A stretch of 64,000 nt of DNA from Provencibacterium sp. Lineage in GTDB: Bacteria; Bacillota; Clostridia; Oscillospirales; Ruminococcaceae. The translations under genes were made by a program, and so were the position numbers. Where the stretch lies: the NCBI GenBank assembly GCA_022792175.1, contig JAAWAN010000022.1:247938-311937 (forward strand), read 5' to 3'. How positions within the stretch are numbered: position 1 is the stretch's first letter; every line of letters begins with the position of its first letter. Positions 33,598 through 43,558 of the stretch are shown here, one piece after another. The notes beneath the pieces were generated by a model. It had not been told where the DNA came from, ran no database searches, and saw only the letters and a program-made list of their open reading frames with translations.

Positions 33598-33936
33598 ATG
33601 GAAGCAAGGGCTTATTTGAGATATGCCCGCATCTCCCCGCGCAAGGTGGGGATTGTGCTGGACCTCATCCGCAACCAGCCCGCAGAGATGGCCCTGGCCA
33701 TCCTCCGGCATACCCCCAAGGCTGCCAGTGAGCCGCTCGAGAAGCTGCTGCGCTCGGCAATCGCCAACGCGACCAATAACCATGATATGGACGAGCGCGC
33801 GCTGTATGTTGCCGAGTGCTTCGTCACTCCCGGTCCGATCATGAAGAGGATCCGCCCCCGTGCACAGGGCCGGGCGGTCCGCGTGGTCAAGAGGACATCC
33901 CACATCACGATAGTCCTCAAAGAAAAGGAAAGCTGA
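33598..33936 (+). CDS. rplV: 50S ribosomal protein L22
   Basis: Exit-tunnel protein whose loop, with L4, forms the constriction where macrolides bind. The 112 residues include [17 protein letters not shown] near residue 9, [18 protein letters not shown] and the loop/C-terminal [15 protein letters not shown] and [12 protein letters not shown] after GGGAGGATAC; 16 bp to rpsC. Confidence 0.98.
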   Translation: MEARAYLRYARISPRKVGIVLDLIRNQPAEMALAILRHTPKAASEPLEKLLRSAIANATNNHDMDERALYVAECFVTPGPIMKRIRPRAQGRAVRVVKRTSHITIVLKEKES

Positions 33937-33952
33937 GAGAGGGAGGTTAACG

Positions 33953-34636
33953 ATGGGCCAGAAGGTAAATCCCCACGGGCTCCGTGTGGGTATTATTAAG
34001 GATTGGGACTCCCGCTGGTTTGCGCGCGACAACGCTTTCGGCGATACCCTCGTTGAGGACTATAAGCTGCGCGAGTTCCTGAAGAAAACGCTGTATGCCG
34101 CCGGCGTGCCGCGCATTGAAATCGAGCGCGATGCTACCAAGGTGCGCATCCATATCCATTGTGCAAAGCCCGGCATGGTCATCGGCAAGGGCGGCGCCGA
34201 GATTGAGAAGCTCAGAAAGCGCTGCGAGGAATTTATCAACAAGGGCAAGAAGGAAAAGACAAACGTTTTCCTGAACATTGTTGAAGTAAAGAGCCCGGAT
34301 AAGAATGCGCAGCTCGTCGCCGAGAGCATTGCCGGCCAGCTCGAGCGCCGCATTTCGTTCCGCCGCGCGATGAAGCAGTCGATCCAGCGCGCCATGCGCC
34401 TGGGCGCCAAGGGCGTTAAGGTCTGCGTATCCGGACGTCTCGGCGGCGCGGAAATCGCCCGCACCGAGCACTACCACGAGGGCACCACCCCGCTGCAGAC
34501 GCTGCGCGCCGACATTGATTACGGCTTTGCAGAGGCGAAGACCACCTATGGAAGAATCGGCGTGAAGGTTTGGATTTACGCCGGAGAGGTGCTCGGAGAG
34601 AGCAAACAGCCCCGCAGGGAAGGAGGCAAAAGATAA
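33953..34636 (+). CDS. rpsC: 30S ribosomal protein S3
   Basis: mRNA-entry-channel protein with helicase activity together with S4 and S5. The 227 residues start [18 protein letters not shown], contain the KH motif [15 protein letters not shown] near residue 64 and the [18 protein letters not shown] segment near 131, and end in a basic tail. The stop overlaps the rplP start (ATAATG). Confidence 0.98.
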   Translation: MGQKVNPHGLRVGIIKDWDSRWFARDNAFGDTLVEDYKLREFLKKTLYAAGVPRIEIERDATKVRIHIHCAKPGMVIGKGGAEIEKLRKRCEEFINKGKKEKTNVFLNIVEVKSPDKNAQLVAESIAGQLERRISFRRAMKQSIQRAMRLGAKGVKVCVSGRLGGAEIARTEHYHEGTTPLQTLRADIDYGFAEAKTTYGRIGVKVWIYAGEVLGESKQPRREGGKR

Positions 34637-35061
34637 TGCTGCTTCCAAAGAGAGTGAAGTACCGCAGAGTACACAGAGGCCGCATGAAGGGCAAGGCTGA
34701 CCGCGGCAATGTGATAACCTATGGAGATTACGGCCTGCAGGCCACCGAGCCCTGCTGGATTACCTCCAACCAGATTGAGGCGGCCCGTATCGCCATGACC
34801 CGCTATATCAAGCGCGGTGGCCAGGTCTGGATCAAGATTTTCCCCGACAAGCCGGTTACCGAGAAGCCCGCGGAAACCCGCATGGGCTCCGGTAAGGGCA
34901 GCCCCGAGTATTGGGTTGCAGTTGTAAAGCCAGGCCGCGTGATGTTTGAAATCGGCGGCGTCAGCGAGGAGCTCGCCCGCGAGGCCATGCGCCTGGCAGC
35001 CTACAAGCTCCCGATCAAATGCAAGTTCATCAGCAAGGTAGAAGAGGGGAGTGAAGCGTAA
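34636..35061 (+). CDS. rplP: 50S ribosomal protein L16
   Basis: Protein next to the A site; late assembly. The 141 residues start [19 protein letters not shown] and contain [39 protein letters not shown] and [18 protein letters not shown]. The start overlaps the rpsC stop and the stop overlaps the rpmC start, so three genes are coupled. Confidence 0.98.
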   Translation: MLLPKRVKYRRVHRGRMKGKADRGNVITYGDYGLQATEPCWITSNQIEAARIAMTRYIKRGGQVWIKIFPDKPVTEKPAETRMGSGKGSPEYWVAVVKPGRVMFEIGGVSEELAREAMRLAAYKLPIKCKFISKVEEGSEA

Positions 35062-35261
35062 TGAAGGCTGCTGAGATTAGAGAGCTCTCGACGACCGAAA
35101 TGAACGAGAAACTGACTGACCTCAAGGCTGAGCTTTTCCACCTGCGCTTCCAGCATGCCATCAATCAGCTTGAGAATCCCACCCGCATCCGTGCGGTCAA
35201 GAAGGACATCGCCCGCATCCTGACGGTGATGAACGAAAAAGCTGAGAATGGCGCGCAGTAA
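35061..35261 (+). CDS. rpmC: 50S ribosomal protein L29
   Basis: Tunnel-exit protein adjacent to L23. The 66 residues form the usual two-helix hairpin, with [16 protein letters not shown] and the family signature [20 protein letters not shown] near residue 29. Start overlaps the L16 stop by one base. Confidence 0.97.
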   Translation: MKAAEIRELSTTEMNEKLTDLKAELFHLRFQHAINQLENPTRIRAVKKDIARILTVMNEKAENGAQ

Positions 35262-35284
35262 TGGGAAGGGAGGCCAGGAACGTA

Positions 35285-35548
35285 ATGAGTAACACCGAAA
35301 GAAACCTCAGAAAGGTTCGGACCGGCACAGTAGTCAGCGACAAGATGGACAAGACCATTGTCGTGGCTGTGCGCGACAACGTCAAGCATCCCCTTTATAA
35401 AAAGATTATCAAGCGCACCTATAAGCTCAAGGCGCACGATGAGAACAACGAGTGCGGGATTGGCGATAAGGTGCAGGTCATGGAGACCCGTCCCCTCTCG
35501 CATGATAAGAGATGGCGGCTCGTTAAGGTCCTTGAAAAGGCGAAATAA
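35285..35548 (+). CDS. rpsQ: 30S ribosomal protein S17
   Basis: Primary 16S rRNA-binding OB-fold protein. The 87 residues begin [20 protein letters not shown] and include [39 protein letters not shown] and [14 protein letters not shown]. The ATG at 35285 has a GGGAGG site upstream; an in-frame ATG at 35261 would merely add eight residues overlapping the ribosome binding site. A 102-bp gap with small hairpins precedes rplN. Confidence 0.97.
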   Translation: MSNTERNLRKVRTGTVVSDKMDKTIVVAVRDNVKHPLYKKIIKRTYKLKAHDENNECGIGDKVQVMETRPLSHDKRWRLVKVLEKAK

Positions 35549-35650
35549 TCCTGCCGGAGGTTTTTCCGGTTTTGTAGAAAGCGTCCGCGCCCGCTTTCGG
35601 CGGGAGAGCGGGACAGCCATTTTGAAAGCTCGCGAAAGGAGGAACGCTCT

Positions 35651-36019
35651 GTGATACAGATGCAGACCTATCTCAAGGTAGCCGACAACACCGGCGCGAA
35701 GGAACTGATGTGCATTCGCGTTCTGGGCGGCTCCCGCAGGAGATACGCCAATATTGGCGACGTGGTGGTGGCCAGCGTCAAAAAGGCCGCGCCCGGTGGG
35801 GTTGTAAAGAAGGGCGAAGTTGTAAAGGCGGTAATCGTGCGTTCTGCGAAGGGCGTGCGCCGTGAGGACGGGACCTATATCCGGTTCGACGAAAACGCCG
35901 CCGTTATTATCAGAGAGGATAAAAACCCGAGGGGCACCCGTATTTTCGGGCCGGTGGCGAGGGAACTCCGCGAGAAGGAATACCTCAAGATTTTGAGCCT
36001 CGCCCCCGAGGTTCTGTAA
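35651..36019 (+). CDS. rplN: 50S ribosomal protein L14
   Basis: Interface protein of the 50S subunit that contacts 16S rRNA and binds RsfS. The 122 residues begin [19 protein letters not shown] and carry [33 protein letters not shown] and [16 protein letters not shown]. It starts with GTG behind AAAGGAGGAACG. Confidence 0.98.
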   Translation: MIQMQTYLKVADNTGAKELMCIRVLGGSRRRYANIGDVVVASVKKAAPGGVVKKGEVVKAVIVRSAKGVRREDGTYIRFDENAAVIIREDKNPRGTRIFGPVARELREKEYLKILSLAPEVL

Positions 36020-36033
36020 AGGAGGTGCTGACC

Positions 36034-36357
36034 GTGAATAAACTGCACGTGAAAAAGGGCGACACCGTTGAGATCATCTCCGGCAAGGACAAGGGCAAAA
36101 AGGGCAAGGTTCTCGAGGTGAGCCCCAAGGAGCAAAAGATTATCGTCGAGGGGATTAACGTTGCGCAAAAGCATGTAAAGCCCCGCGCCGTCGGCCAGCA
36201 GGGCGGCATTGTATCGGTCGAAGCGCCGATGTACGCCTGCAAGGCCATGCTCGTCTGTCCCAAGTGCGGCAAGCGGACCCGCGTCGCCCATAAGATTTTG
36301 AAGGACGGCACAAAGGAAAGGGTCTGCATGCATAAGGACTGCGGCGAGACTTTCTAA
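36034..36357 (+). CDS. rplX: 50S ribosomal protein L24
   Basis: Assembly initiator with a KOW domain. The 107 residues start [19 protein letters not shown] and carry [22 protein letters not shown]-terminal extension has a [10 protein letters not shown] cysteine pair and a CMHKDCG pair, a likely zinc site. GTG at 36034 lies 8 bp after GGAGGTG; a GTG at 36025 is inside that ribosome binding site. Confidence 0.97.
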   Translation: MNKLHVKKGDTVEIISGKDKGKKGKVLEVSPKEQKIIVEGINVAQKHVKPRAVGQQGGIVSVEAPMYACKAMLVCPKCGKRTRVAHKILKDGTKERVCMHKDCGETF

Positions 36358-36374
36358 GGTAAGGAGGAGAAAAC

Positions 36375-36914
36375 ATGGCGAGATTACAGGATACCTATCA
36401 GAAAGATGTAGCCCCGGCTCTGATGAAGAAGTTCAGCTACAAGAGTGTCATGCAGATCCCGAAACTGGAGAAAGTCGTTATCAACGTCGGCTGCGGCGAG
36501 GCCAGGGATAACCCCAAGGTTATCGAGGCGATCATGACCGACCTTTCCACCATCACCGGCCAGAAGCCGGTCATCTGCAAGGCAAAGAAATCGGTTGCAA
36601 ACTTCAAGCTCCGCGAGGGCATGAACATCGGCTGCAAGGTAACGCTCCGGGGTGAGCGCATGTATGAGTTCATCGACCGTTTCTTCAATGTGGCGCTGCC
36701 GCGCGTGCGCGACTTCCGCGGGATTAACGCCAACGGCTTCGATGGCCGCGGCAACTATAACATGGGCGTGCGCGAGCAGCTCATCTTCCCCGAAATCGCG
36801 TATGATAAAATCGATAAGGTCCGCGGGATGGACATCTGCTTTGTGACCACCGCGAAAACCGACGAAGAGGCCCGTGAGCTGCTCACGCTGATGGGCGCAC
36901 CGTTCGCAAAGTAA
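36375..36914 (+). CDS. rplE: 50S ribosomal protein L5
   Basis: 5S rRNA- and P-site-tRNA-contacting protein. The 179 residues include [18 protein letters not shown] near residue 26, [39 protein letters not shown] and the [18 protein letters not shown] block near 127. ATG after AAGGAGGAGAAA. Confidence 0.98.
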   Translation: MARLQDTYQKDVAPALMKKFSYKSVMQIPKLEKVVINVGCGEARDNPKVIEAIMTDLSTITGQKPVICKAKKSVANFKLREGMNIGCKVTLRGERMYEFIDRFFNVALPRVRDFRGINANGFDGRGNYNMGVREQLIFPEIAYDKIDKVRGMDICFVTTAKTDEEARELLTLMGAPFAK

Positions 36915-36929
36915 GGGGGAAATTACGTT

Positions 36930-37115
36930 TTGGCCAAAAAGAGCATGATTGCAAAACAGCAAAGAACGCCCAAATTCTCTACACGTGCGTACAACCGGTG
37001 CAAAATCTGCGGCAGGCCGCATGCTTATCTTCGCAAATTTGGGATTTGCCGTATCTGCTTTCGGGAGCTCGCCTATAAGGGCCAGATTCCCGGCGTAAAG
37101 AAAGCAAGCTGGTAA
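36930..37115 (+). CDS. rpsN: 30S ribosomal protein S14, type Z (zinc)
   Basis: Head protein in the zinc-binding short form. The 61 residues contain [20 protein letters not shown] followed by [14 protein letters not shown], giving the CxxC...CxxC zinc ribbon and the terminal KKASW. Start is TTG behind AAGGGGGAAATTACG. Normal position between rplE and rpsH. Confidence 0.97.
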   Translation: MAKKSMIAKQQRTPKFSTRAYNRCKICGRPHAYLRKFGICRICFRELAYKGQIPGVKKASW

Positions 37116-37139
37116 GCACGAGCAAAGGAGGATAACGGA

Positions 37140-37538
37140 ATGTATCTCACCGACACGGTCGCCGATATGCTGACGCGCATCCGCAACGCGAACTCGGCGA
37201 AGCATGATACGGTCGATATCCCCGCTTCCAAGCTGAAAACTGCCATCGCGCAGATTCTGCTGGACGAGGGCTATATTAAAAGCTTCACCGTTATAGACGA
37301 CAAGAAGCAGGGCACCATCCGTATCACGCTCAAATATGGTCCCAACAAGACCCAGATCATCACGGGCCTGCGGCGCGTTTCCAAGCCGGGCCTGCGTATA
37401 TACACCAGCTGCAAGGACGCTCCCAGAGTCATGAAGGGCCTGGGCATCGCCATCCTCTCCACCCCGAAGGGCATTATGACCGATAAGCGCGCCCGCAAGG
37501 AGAACGTTGGCGGCGAAGTCCTCGCATTTGTCTGGTAA
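37140..37538 (+). CDS. rpsH: 30S ribosomal protein S8
   Basis: Primary 16S rRNA-binding protein and, in E. coli, spc operon repressor. The 132 residues have [19 protein letters not shown] near residue 4, [13 protein letters not shown] and the signature [20 protein letters not shown], ending [12 protein letters not shown] after AAAGGAGGATAACG. Confidence 0.98.
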   Translation: MYLTDTVADMLTRIRNANSAKHDTVDIPASKLKTAIAQILLDEGYIKSFTVIDDKKQGTIRITLKYGPNKTQIITGLRRVSKPGLRIYTSCKDAPRVMKGLGIAILSTPKGIMTDKRARKENVGGEVLAFVW

Positions 37539-37552
37539 GGGGGTGCAGGAGA

Positions 37553-38092
37553 ATGTCTCGTACAGGAAGAAAGCCCATTACCGTCCCGGCCGGGGTTGAG
37601 GTCAAGGTGGAGGGCAACCTCGTCAGCGCCAAAGGTCCGAAGGGCCATGTTGAGGTGGCTACCCACCCCGATATGAAGATTGAGATGGAGGGCAATGTCA
37701 TCCATGTCGTCCGCCCGGACGATACGAAGGAACACAAGTCCCTTCATGGCCTGACCCGCAGCCTCGTTGCGAACGCTGTAGAAGGCGTCGCGACCGGCTT
37801 CACCAAGGAGCTGGAGGTAAACGGCGTTGGTTACAGAGCCGCCAAGCAGGGCAAAAACCTCGTTCTGACCGTTGGTTACTCCCATCAGGTTATTATGCCG
37901 GAGCCGGAGGGGCTCACCATTGAGGTGCCCGCGCCCAACCGGATTATCGTTGCAGGGGCGAACAAGCAGCGCGTCGGCCAGCTGGCCGCCGAAATCCGCG
38001 GCAAGCGCCCGCCGGAGCCTTATAAGGGCAAGGGCATCAAGTATCTGGATGAAACGATTATCCGCAAGGAAGGCAAGACCGGTAAGAAGTAA
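37553..38092 (+). CDS. rplF: 50S ribosomal protein L6
   Basis: Protein at the factor-binding site near the sarcin-ricin loop. The 179 residues contain two repeated L6 folds with [19 protein letters not shown] at the start, [17 protein letters not shown], and the signature [16 protein letters not shown] near 150. ATG after GGGGGTGCAGGAGA. Confidence 0.98.
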   Translation: MSRTGRKPITVPAGVEVKVEGNLVSAKGPKGHVEVATHPDMKIEMEGNVIHVVRPDDTKEHKSLHGLTRSLVANAVEGVATGFTKELEVNGVGYRAAKQGKNLVLTVGYSHQVIMPEPEGLTIEVPAPNRIIVAGANKQRVGQLAAEIRGKRPPEPYKGKGIKYLDETIIRKEGKTGKK

Positions 38093-38113
38093 CGGGAAAG
38101 GAGTGAAATCGAT

Positions 38114-38473
38114 ATGGTGAAGAAGCCAGACAGCAAAAAGGCACGGCAGCACCGGCATGTTCGCGTGCGCGGAAAGGTAAGCGGCACCGCCGAGCGGCCC
38201 CGCCTGAATGTATTCCGCTCCGACAAGCATATCTATGCGCAGCTTATCGATGATAAGGCCGGCGTCACCCTCTGCAGCGCCTCCTCGATGGATAAGGGGT
38301 TTGAGGGTACGGGCGGAAATAAAGAGGCCAGCCGCAAGGTGGGCGAGGCGATTGCCAGGCGCGCCGCCGAAAAGGGAATCTCCGAGGTCGTATTCGACCG
38401 CAGCGGATATCTCTACCATGGCCGTGTAAAGGAACTTGCAGAGGGCGCCCGTGAGGGCGGACTCAAATTCTAG
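38114..38473 (+). CDS. rplR: 50S ribosomal protein L18
   Basis: 5S rRNA-binding protein. The 119 residues have [19 protein letters not shown] near residue 12, [15 protein letters not shown], and the C-terminal [20 protein letters not shown] and REGGLKF. ATG after AAAGGAGTGAAATCGAT. Confidence 0.98.
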   Translation: MVKKPDSKKARQHRHVRVRGKVSGTAERPRLNVFRSDKHIYAQLIDDKAGVTLCSASSMDKGFEGTGGNKEASRKVGEAIARRAAEKGISEVVFDRSGYLYHGRVKELAEGAREGGLKF

Positions 38474-38490
38474 CGAAGGAGGGTACTTTT

Positions 38491-38991
38491 TTGACTCGCA
38501 TAGACGCTACAACATTGGACCTGAGCGAAAAGGTGGTTGCCATTAACCGCGTCGCGAAGACGGTCAAGGGCGGACGTATCTTCAAGTTTGCGGCGCTTGT
38601 CGTTGTCGGCGACGGCAACGGTACGGTCGGCTTCGGCATCGGCAAAGCCGGCGAGGTTCCGGACGCCATCCGCAAGGGCATTGAGGATGCGAAAAAGAAC
38701 CTGTGCAAAATCGCCCTCAAAGGCACCACCATTCCACACGAGATTATCGGCGAATTCGGCGCCGGGCGCGTTCTGATGAAGCCGGCCCCCAAGGGCACCG
38801 GCGTTATCGCGGGCGGCCCTGTGCGCGCCGTGCTTGAGGTTGCGGGCATCCGCGATATCCGCACCAAGTGCCTGCGCTCGAATAACCCCTGCAACGTTGT
38901 AACCGCCACGATGTGCGGCCTCAAGGCGCTGCGCAATGTGGAGGAGGTTGCCGCTATCCGGGGCAAATCCGCCGCAGAAATTTTAGGTTAA
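38491..38991 (+). CDS. rpsE: 30S ribosomal protein S5
   Basis: Decoding-fidelity protein at the mRNA entry channel. The 166 residues have [19 protein letters not shown] near residue 13, [20 protein letters not shown] and the second domain [19 protein letters not shown]. Start is TTG behind GAAGGAGGGTACTTTT. Confidence 0.98.
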   Translation: MTRIDATTLDLSEKVVAINRVAKTVKGGRIFKFAALVVVGDGNGTVGFGIGKAGEVPDAIRKGIEDAKKNLCKIALKGTTIPHEIIGEFGAGRVLMKPAPKGTGVIAGGPVRAVLEVAGIRDIRTKCLRSNNPCNVVTATMCGLKALRNVEEVAAIRGKSAAEILG

Positions 38992-39003
38992 GGAGGGTGC
39001 AAG

Positions 39004-39192
39004 ATGGCACAACTGACCATTAAACTGGTGAAGAGCCTGGTCGGCTGCAAAAAGGACCAGATTGCAACCGCTTATTCTCTCGGCCTGCGCCGTCCCGGCC
39101 ACTATACCGTTCAGCCGGATAACGCAGCCACCCGGGGCAAAATCAACAAGATTCCACACCTCGTGCAGGTGGTTGACGGGGAGGTGCAGTAA
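39004..39192 (+). CDS. rpmD: 50S ribosomal protein L30
   Basis: Small 23S rRNA-binding protein. The 62 residues hold [20 protein letters not shown] and [16 protein letters not shown], ending with [14 protein letters not shown] after AAGGAGGGTGCAAG; 2 bp before rplO. Confidence 0.97.
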   Translation: MAQLTIKLVKSLVGCKKDQIATAYSLGLRRPGHYTVQPDNAATRGKINKIPHLVQVVDGEVQ

Positions 39193-39194
39193 GC

Positions 39195-39635
39195 ATGAAA
39201 ATCCATGAGCTTTCACCGGCTCCCGGTTCCAACCAGGAGTCCTACCGCAGAGGCCGCGGCGCAGGCTCCGGCAACGGCAAAACGGCCGGCAGGGGCCACA
39301 AGGGCCAGAAGGCGCGCTCGGGCGGCGGTGTCCGTCCCGGCTTTGAAGGCGGCCAGATGCCGCTGCAGCGCCGCATCCCGAAGAGAGGCTTTGTGAATAT
39401 CTTTGCTACCCGCTACACCGCGATTAACCTGTCAGCGCTTGACAAGTTTGAAAGCGGCGCGGTGGTCGATGCGGCGGCGCTCAAAGAGGCAGGCATCATT
39501 AAGAAGGAGCTCGATGGTGTCAAAATCCTCGGCCAGGGGGAACTGACCAAGGCACTGACCGTAAAAGCCGCGAAGTTTTCCGAGTCCGCGAAACAGAAGA
39601 TCGAGGCGGCAGGCGGGAAGGCCGAGGTGATCTAG
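39195..39635 (+). CDS. rplO: 50S ribosomal protein L15
   Basis: Late-assembly 50S protein. The 146 residues have the Gly/Arg-rich N-terminal extension ([40 protein letters not shown]) and the globular C-terminus with [19 protein letters not shown]. The stop directly abuts the secY GTG, so the two are coupled. Confidence 0.98.
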   Translation: MKIHELSPAPGSNQESYRRGRGAGSGNGKTAGRGHKGQKARSGGGVRPGFEGGQMPLQRRIPKRGFVNIFATRYTAINLSALDKFESGAVVDAAALKEAGIIKKELDGVKILGQGELTKALTVKAAKFSESAKQKIEAAGGKAEVI

Positions 39636-40922
39636 GTGCTTGAGACCATCAAAAACGCGTGGAAGATCCCTGATCTCCGCCGTAAGATGCTCTATACACT
39701 GATGATCCTCGCGATCTTCAGAATCGGCTCGATGGCCATTCCGGTTCCTTACCTCGACCCCACAGCGATTCAGCAGATGCTTTCCGGCAACGGGAACCTG
39801 CTCAGCTTCATCAACATCCTCAGCGGCGGCGCCTTCGAGCAGGCAACTCTGTTTGCCCTTTCGATTTCGCCGTATATCACCTCTTCCATCGTTATTCAAC
39901 TTTTAACGGTCGCCATCCCGGCCCTTGAACGGATGTCCAAGGAAGGGGAGGACGGTCGCAAGAAGCTGAACCGCATCACCCGCTATACCACCCTCGGCCT
40001 CGCGCTGCTGCAGGCGACTGCTTACTATGTCATGCTGCGCAACCAGAGCGCCGTACGTTATACGGATGGCTTCTCCGGCGTATTCGCGGCCATTGTCATC
40101 ATCTGCTGCTTCACCACCGGCGCGCTACTGGTCATGTGGCTGGGCGAGCAGATTGATGAAAAGGGCATCGGCAACGGCATTTCGATGATGCTGTTTGCGG
40201 GCATTGTTTCCCGTGCGCCGCACATCATTGCCCTGCTCTGGCAGTATCTGCAGATTGGCGGAAGCTACTACTTCTTTGTCCCGGCCATTATTGTGGTGTT
40301 CGTCGCGGTCATTGCCCTCATCGTACTGATGAACAACGCCGAGCGCCGCATCCCGGTTCAGTATGCGAAAAGGGTGGTCGGCCGCAAGATGTATGGCGGG
40401 CAGAGCACCTTTATCCCGATCAAGGTCAACATGTCGAATGTCATGCCGATCATCTTCGCGAGCTCGCTGCTTGCCATCCCCGGCACTATCAAGGGCTTTG
40501 TTGATCCGCAGGGCGTCGGCTTCTGGGGCAAGTTCCTCGGACTGTTTGACTATAACCAGTGGCTGTATGCAATTCTCTATTTCCTGCTGATCATTGCCTT
40601 TAACTATTTCTATGTGGCGATTCAGTATAACCCGCTGGAAATGGCCAACAACCTGCGCCGCAACAACGGCGCTATCCCGGGCATCCGGCCCGGCAAGCCT
40701 ACTTCCGACTTCATTGCCAAAATCATCTCGAAGATTACCCTGGTCGGCGCGCTGTTTTTGGCGTTTATTGCCATTCTGCCGATTGCGCTGGGTGCCATCG
40801 CCAAGATGAACATCGCGCTCGGCGGCACGACGATTATCATTGTCGTCGGCGTTGCACTCGACTTTGTGCGCCAGCTGGAGAGCCAGATGATGATGCGGCA
40901 CTACAAGGGATTCCTGGAATAG
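39636..40922 (+). CDS. secY: preprotein translocase subunit SecY
   Basis: Channel subunit of the Sec translocon with ten predicted membrane helices over 428 residues. Seen: LRRKMLYTLMILAIFRIGS near residue 14, ISPYITSSIVIQLLT, IVLMNNAERRIPVQYAKR near 232, FIPIKVNMSNVMPIIFASS and IQYNPLEMANNLRRNNG near 325. GTG start immediately after the L15 stop behind GAGGTGATCTAG. Placed as usual in the spc operon before adk. Confidence 0.97.
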   Translation: MLETIKNAWKIPDLRRKMLYTLMILAIFRIGSMAIPVPYLDPTAIQQMLSGNGNLLSFINILSGGAFEQATLFALSISPYITSSIVIQLLTVAIPALERMSKEGEDGRKKLNRITRYTTLGLALLQATAYYVMLRNQSAVRYTDGFSGVFAAIVIICCFTTGALLVMWLGEQIDEKGIGNGISMMLFAGIVSRAPHIIALLWQYLQIGGSYYFFVPAIIVVFVAVIALIVLMNNAERRIPVQYAKRVVGRKMYGGQSTFIPIKVNMSNVMPIIFASSLLAIPGTIKGFVDPQGVGFWGKFLGLFDYNQWLYAILYFLLIIAFNYFYVAIQYNPLEMANNLRRNNGAIPGIRPGKPTSDFIAKIISKITLVGALFLAFIAILPIALGAIAKMNIALGGTTIIIVVGVALDFVRQLESQMMMRHYKGFLE

Positions 40923-40935
40923 GAGGATGACGCAA

Positions 40936-41568
40936 ATGAAGCTGATTCTTTTGGGTGCGCCAGGGGCCGGAAAGGGCACTCAGGCGCAGGTCATCTGCGA
41001 ACGTTTTTCCATCCCTGCCATCTCCACGGGCAACTGCCTGCGGGAGGCGGTCGCAGCCGGCACCGAAATGGGCAGGGCCGCGAAGGGCTATATGGACCGC
41101 GGCGAGCTGGTTCCGGATGAGGTTGTCATCGGCATCATCCGTGAGCGGCTGCAGGGAGAGGACTGCAAAAACGGGTTCATCCTCGACGGGTTCCCGCGCA
41201 CTGTTCCTCAGGCGCAGGCGCTTGAGGAAATGGGGGTCGAGATCGACCGGGTGCTCGAAATCTTCGTGCCGGATGAGACAATTGTCGGCCGCATGAGCGG
41301 CAGGCGGGTCTGTCCGGCATGCGGGGCGAGCTATCACACCGAGTTTAAGCCCTCCAAAAAGCAGGGCGTTTGTGATCTCTGCGGCAAGCAGCTTGTTATC
41401 CGTAAGGATGACCAGCCGGAGACAGTGCAGGAACGTCTGCGCGTTTATCACAGCCAGACCGAACCGCTCAAGGGCTTTTATGAGCAGCGCGGGCTGCTTG
41501 TGGTGGTAGAAGGCCAGACGGAAGTGGCCGACACCACCCGTCTGGTCCTGAAAGCCCTGGAGGCCTGA
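40936..41568 (+). CDS. adk: adenylate kinase, zinc-LID form
   Basis: Interconverts ATP + AMP and 2 ADP. The 210 residues have the P-loop LLGAPGAGKGTQ near residue 5, AMP-site ISTGNCLREAV and FILDGFPRTVPQAQAL, and a long LID with the Cys4 zinc site (CPACG and CDLCG near 131-152) typical of Gram-positive enzymes. ATG 40936 is 9 bp from AGGAGG; an ATG at 40927 overlaps the ribosome binding site. Followed by map at 2 bp. Confidence 0.97.
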   Translation: MKLILLGAPGAGKGTQAQVICERFSIPAISTGNCLREAVAAGTEMGRAAKGYMDRGELVPDEVVIGIIRERLQGEDCKNGFILDGFPRTVPQAQALEEMGVEIDRVLEIFVPDETIVGRMSGRRVCPACGASYHTEFKPSKKQGVCDLCGKQLVIRKDDQPETVQERLRVYHSQTEPLKGFYEQRGLLVVVEGQTEVADTTRLVLKALEA

Positions 41569-41570
41569 GT

Positions 41571-42338
41571 ATGATTTCACTCAAAAATGCCGATGAACTC
41601 CAGCGTATGCGGGTAGCGGGAAAAATTTCCGCTCAGGCGCTGCGGCTGGCCGGCGAGCTGGTAAAGCCCGGCGTTTCCACCGCCGCCATTGATAAGCAGG
41701 TGGAGGAATTTATCCGCAGTCAGGGTGCTGTTCCCTCCTTTTTGGGTTATGGCGGATTTCCGGCCAGCGCCTGTATCTCGATTAACAACGAGGTCATTCA
41801 TGGCATCCCCTCCCGCAAGCGGATAATCCGCGAGGGAGATATTGTCAGCGTAGATGTGGGAGCGGTGAAGAACGGCTTTCACGGCGACAATGCCGGTACC
41901 TTTATGGCGGGCGAGATTTCGGAAGAGGCGAAGCGCCTGCTCGCTGTTACCCACGAAAGCCTGTATGAGGGCATCCGGGCGGCAGTGGCCGGCAACCGGA
42001 TTGGCGACATCTCGGCAGCCGTTCAGAACTATGTGGAAGCGGCGGGTTTTGATGTGGTAACCGACTATGTCGGGCACGGCATCGGGCGGGATATGCACGA
42101 GGAGCCCGAGGTCCCGAACTTTGTGGGTCGCACCCGCGGGGTTCGCCTGCTGCCGGGAATGACGATTGCCATCGAGCCGATGGTGAACGCCAAAGGCAGA
42201 GGGGTGCGCCGCCTTCGCGACGGCTGGACGGTGGTAACCATGGAGAACAGCCTCTCCGCCCATTTTGAACACACGATCGCCATCACCCCCACGGGGCCAG
42301 TGATCCTGACCGACCCGGACTGGGAGAGCGGCGAATGA
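41571..42338 (+). CDS. map: type I methionine aminopeptidase
   Basis: Removes the N-terminal Met from nascent proteins. The 255 residues show the pita-bread fold metal ligands: VSVDVGAVKNGFHGDNAGTF near residue 93 with two Asp, YVGHGIGRDMHEEPEVPN near 162 with the His, IEPM near 199 and ENSLSAHFEHTIAITPTG near 223 with the last Glu. Cotranscribed with adk. Confidence 0.97.
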   Translation: MISLKNADELQRMRVAGKISAQALRLAGELVKPGVSTAAIDKQVEEFIRSQGAVPSFLGYGGFPASACISINNEVIHGIPSRKRIIREGDIVSVDVGAVKNGFHGDNAGTFMAGEISEEAKRLLAVTHESLYEGIRAAVAGNRIGDISAAVQNYVEAAGFDVVTDYVGHGIGRDMHEEPEVPNFVGRTRGVRLLPGMTIAIEPMVNAKGRGVRRLRDGWTVVTMENSLSAHFEHTIAITPTGPVILTDPDWESGE

Positions 42339-42368
42339 CAAAATTTTAAACGGAAAGGACGTCGGCAA

Positions 42369-42611
42369 ATGCCAGAGCTGCAGGCGGGCAGGATTGTCCG
42401 TTCGCGGGCCGGCAGGGATAAAGACGGATTCTTCGTCGTCATGCGGGTCGAGGGTGACTTCGCATGGCTCTGCGACGGGAAGACGCGCCCCCTTCTGCGG
42501 CCGAAAAAAAAGCGGCTGCGCCACCTTGGCCTGACAGACGGCTTTATCCAGAAAGATGCCATTCGCAGTGACAAACAGCTTCGCGGGCTGCTGAAAGCAT
42601 ACCATGCTTAG
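42369..42611 (+). CDS. KOW-domain RNA-binding protein
   Basis: An 80-residue basic protein with a KOW/L14e-like domain: GRIVRSRAGRDKDGFFVVMR near residue 8, then FAWLCDGKTRPLLRPKKKRL and HLGLTDGFI. Genes of this kind regularly sit between map and infA in Clostridia and are annotated as KOW-domain or L14e-like proteins; their role on the ribosome is not established. ATG after GGAAAGGACGTCGGCAA. Confidence 0.85.
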   Translation: MPELQAGRIVRSRAGRDKDGFFVVMRVEGDFAWLCDGKTRPLLRPKKKRLRHLGLTDGFIQKDAIRSDKQLRGLLKAYHA

Positions 42612-42702
42612 CCGACCATTCCAGAATGGAAAGCGGGCGGCCCTGCTGGCAGCATAAACGGAAAACCGTTTAAGAATCCGAGCGACACAGGAGGTCATAG
42701 GC

Positions 42703-42921
42703 TTGTCAAAGAGTGATGTAATTGAGATTGAGGGCAAGGTTATCGAGTCGCTGCCCAATGCCCAGTTCCAGGTGGAGCTGGAGAACGGACATCAGATACT
42801 GGCGCACATCTCCGGGAAGCTGCGCATGAACTTTATCCGAATCCTGCCCGGAGACAAGGTAACGGTTGAAATTTCGCCGTATGATTTAACCAAGGGGCGC
42901 ATTACCTGGCGCAGCAAGTAA
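42703..42921 (+). CDS. infA: translation initiation factor IF-1
   Basis: A-site-binding initiation factor, an OB fold of 72 residues. Seen: [66 protein letters not shown] split over the C-terminal half, ending in R-S-K. Start is TTG behind CAGGAGGTCATAGGC. Confidence 0.97.
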   Translation: MSKSDVIEIEGKVIESLPNAQFQVELENGHQILAHISGKLRMNFIRILPGDKVTVEISPYDLTKGRITWRSK

Positions 42922-43001
42922 AAAAGCTGCGAAGGGAAAGCGCCTGCGCGGCTCCCGCAGGCGGGAACGCGCATTTTCCGAGACTAAGGGGGTAAAGGCA
43001 A

Positions 43002-43115
43002 ATGAAAGTGAGACCTTCCGTCAAGCCGATGTGCGAGAAGTGCAAAATCATCAAGCGCAAGGGCCGCGTGATGGTAATCTGCCAGAATCCGAAGCACAAA
43101 CAGCGCCAGGGCTAA
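43002..43115 (+). CDS. rpmJ: 50S ribosomal protein L36, zinc form
   Basis: A 37-residue protein beginning [20 protein letters not shown] and ending NPKHKQRQG, with the C-x-x-C ... C ... H zinc site (Cys11, Cys14, Cys27, His32). It is too short for routine open-frame cut-offs. ATG after AGGGGGTAAAGGCA; lies between infA and rpsM as usual. Confidence 0.97.
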   Translation: MKVRPSVKPMCEKCKIIKRKGRVMVICQNPKHKQRQG

Positions 43116-43164
43116 GCCCGGGCACGCAAAAGGCAAACCACAATAATGGAGGTGCAACACAAGT

Positions 43165-43533
43165 ATGGCTCGTATTGCCGGCGTCGATCTGCCGAAGGAT
43201 AAGCGGATCGAAATAGGTCTTACCTATGTATACGGGATCGGCCGCAAGACTGCGAACGACATCCTCAGCGCAACGGGCGTCAATCCCGATATCCGCGTGA
43301 AGGATCTCTCTGAGGAGGACGCGAGCAAGCTGCGCGACTATATTGACAAACATCTGCAGGTGGAAGGCGACCTGCGCCGTTCTACTGCGCTTGATATCAA
43401 GCGTCTGGTGGAAATCGGCTGCTATCGCGGCATCCGCCACAGGAAGGGCCTGCCCGTCCGTGGCCAGAGGACCAAAACCAACGCGCGCACCCGCAAAGGA
43501 CCCAAGCGCACCATTGCCAACAAGAAGAAATAA
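43165..43533 (+). CDS. rpsM: 30S ribosomal protein S13
   Basis: Head protein contacting the 50S subunit and P-site tRNA. The 122 residues begin [19 protein letters not shown], then [14 protein letters not shown], and the basic tail [19 protein letters not shown] and [16 protein letters not shown] after ATGGAGGTGCAACACAAGT. Confidence 0.98.
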   Translation: MARIAGVDLPKDKRIEIGLTYVYGIGRKTANDILSATGVNPDIRVKDLSEEDASKLRDYIDKHLQVEGDLRRSTALDIKRLVEIGCYRGIRHRKGLPVRGQRTKTNARTRKGPKRTIANKKK

Positions 43534-43558
43534 TAGAGGATAAAGGAGGGATACGTTC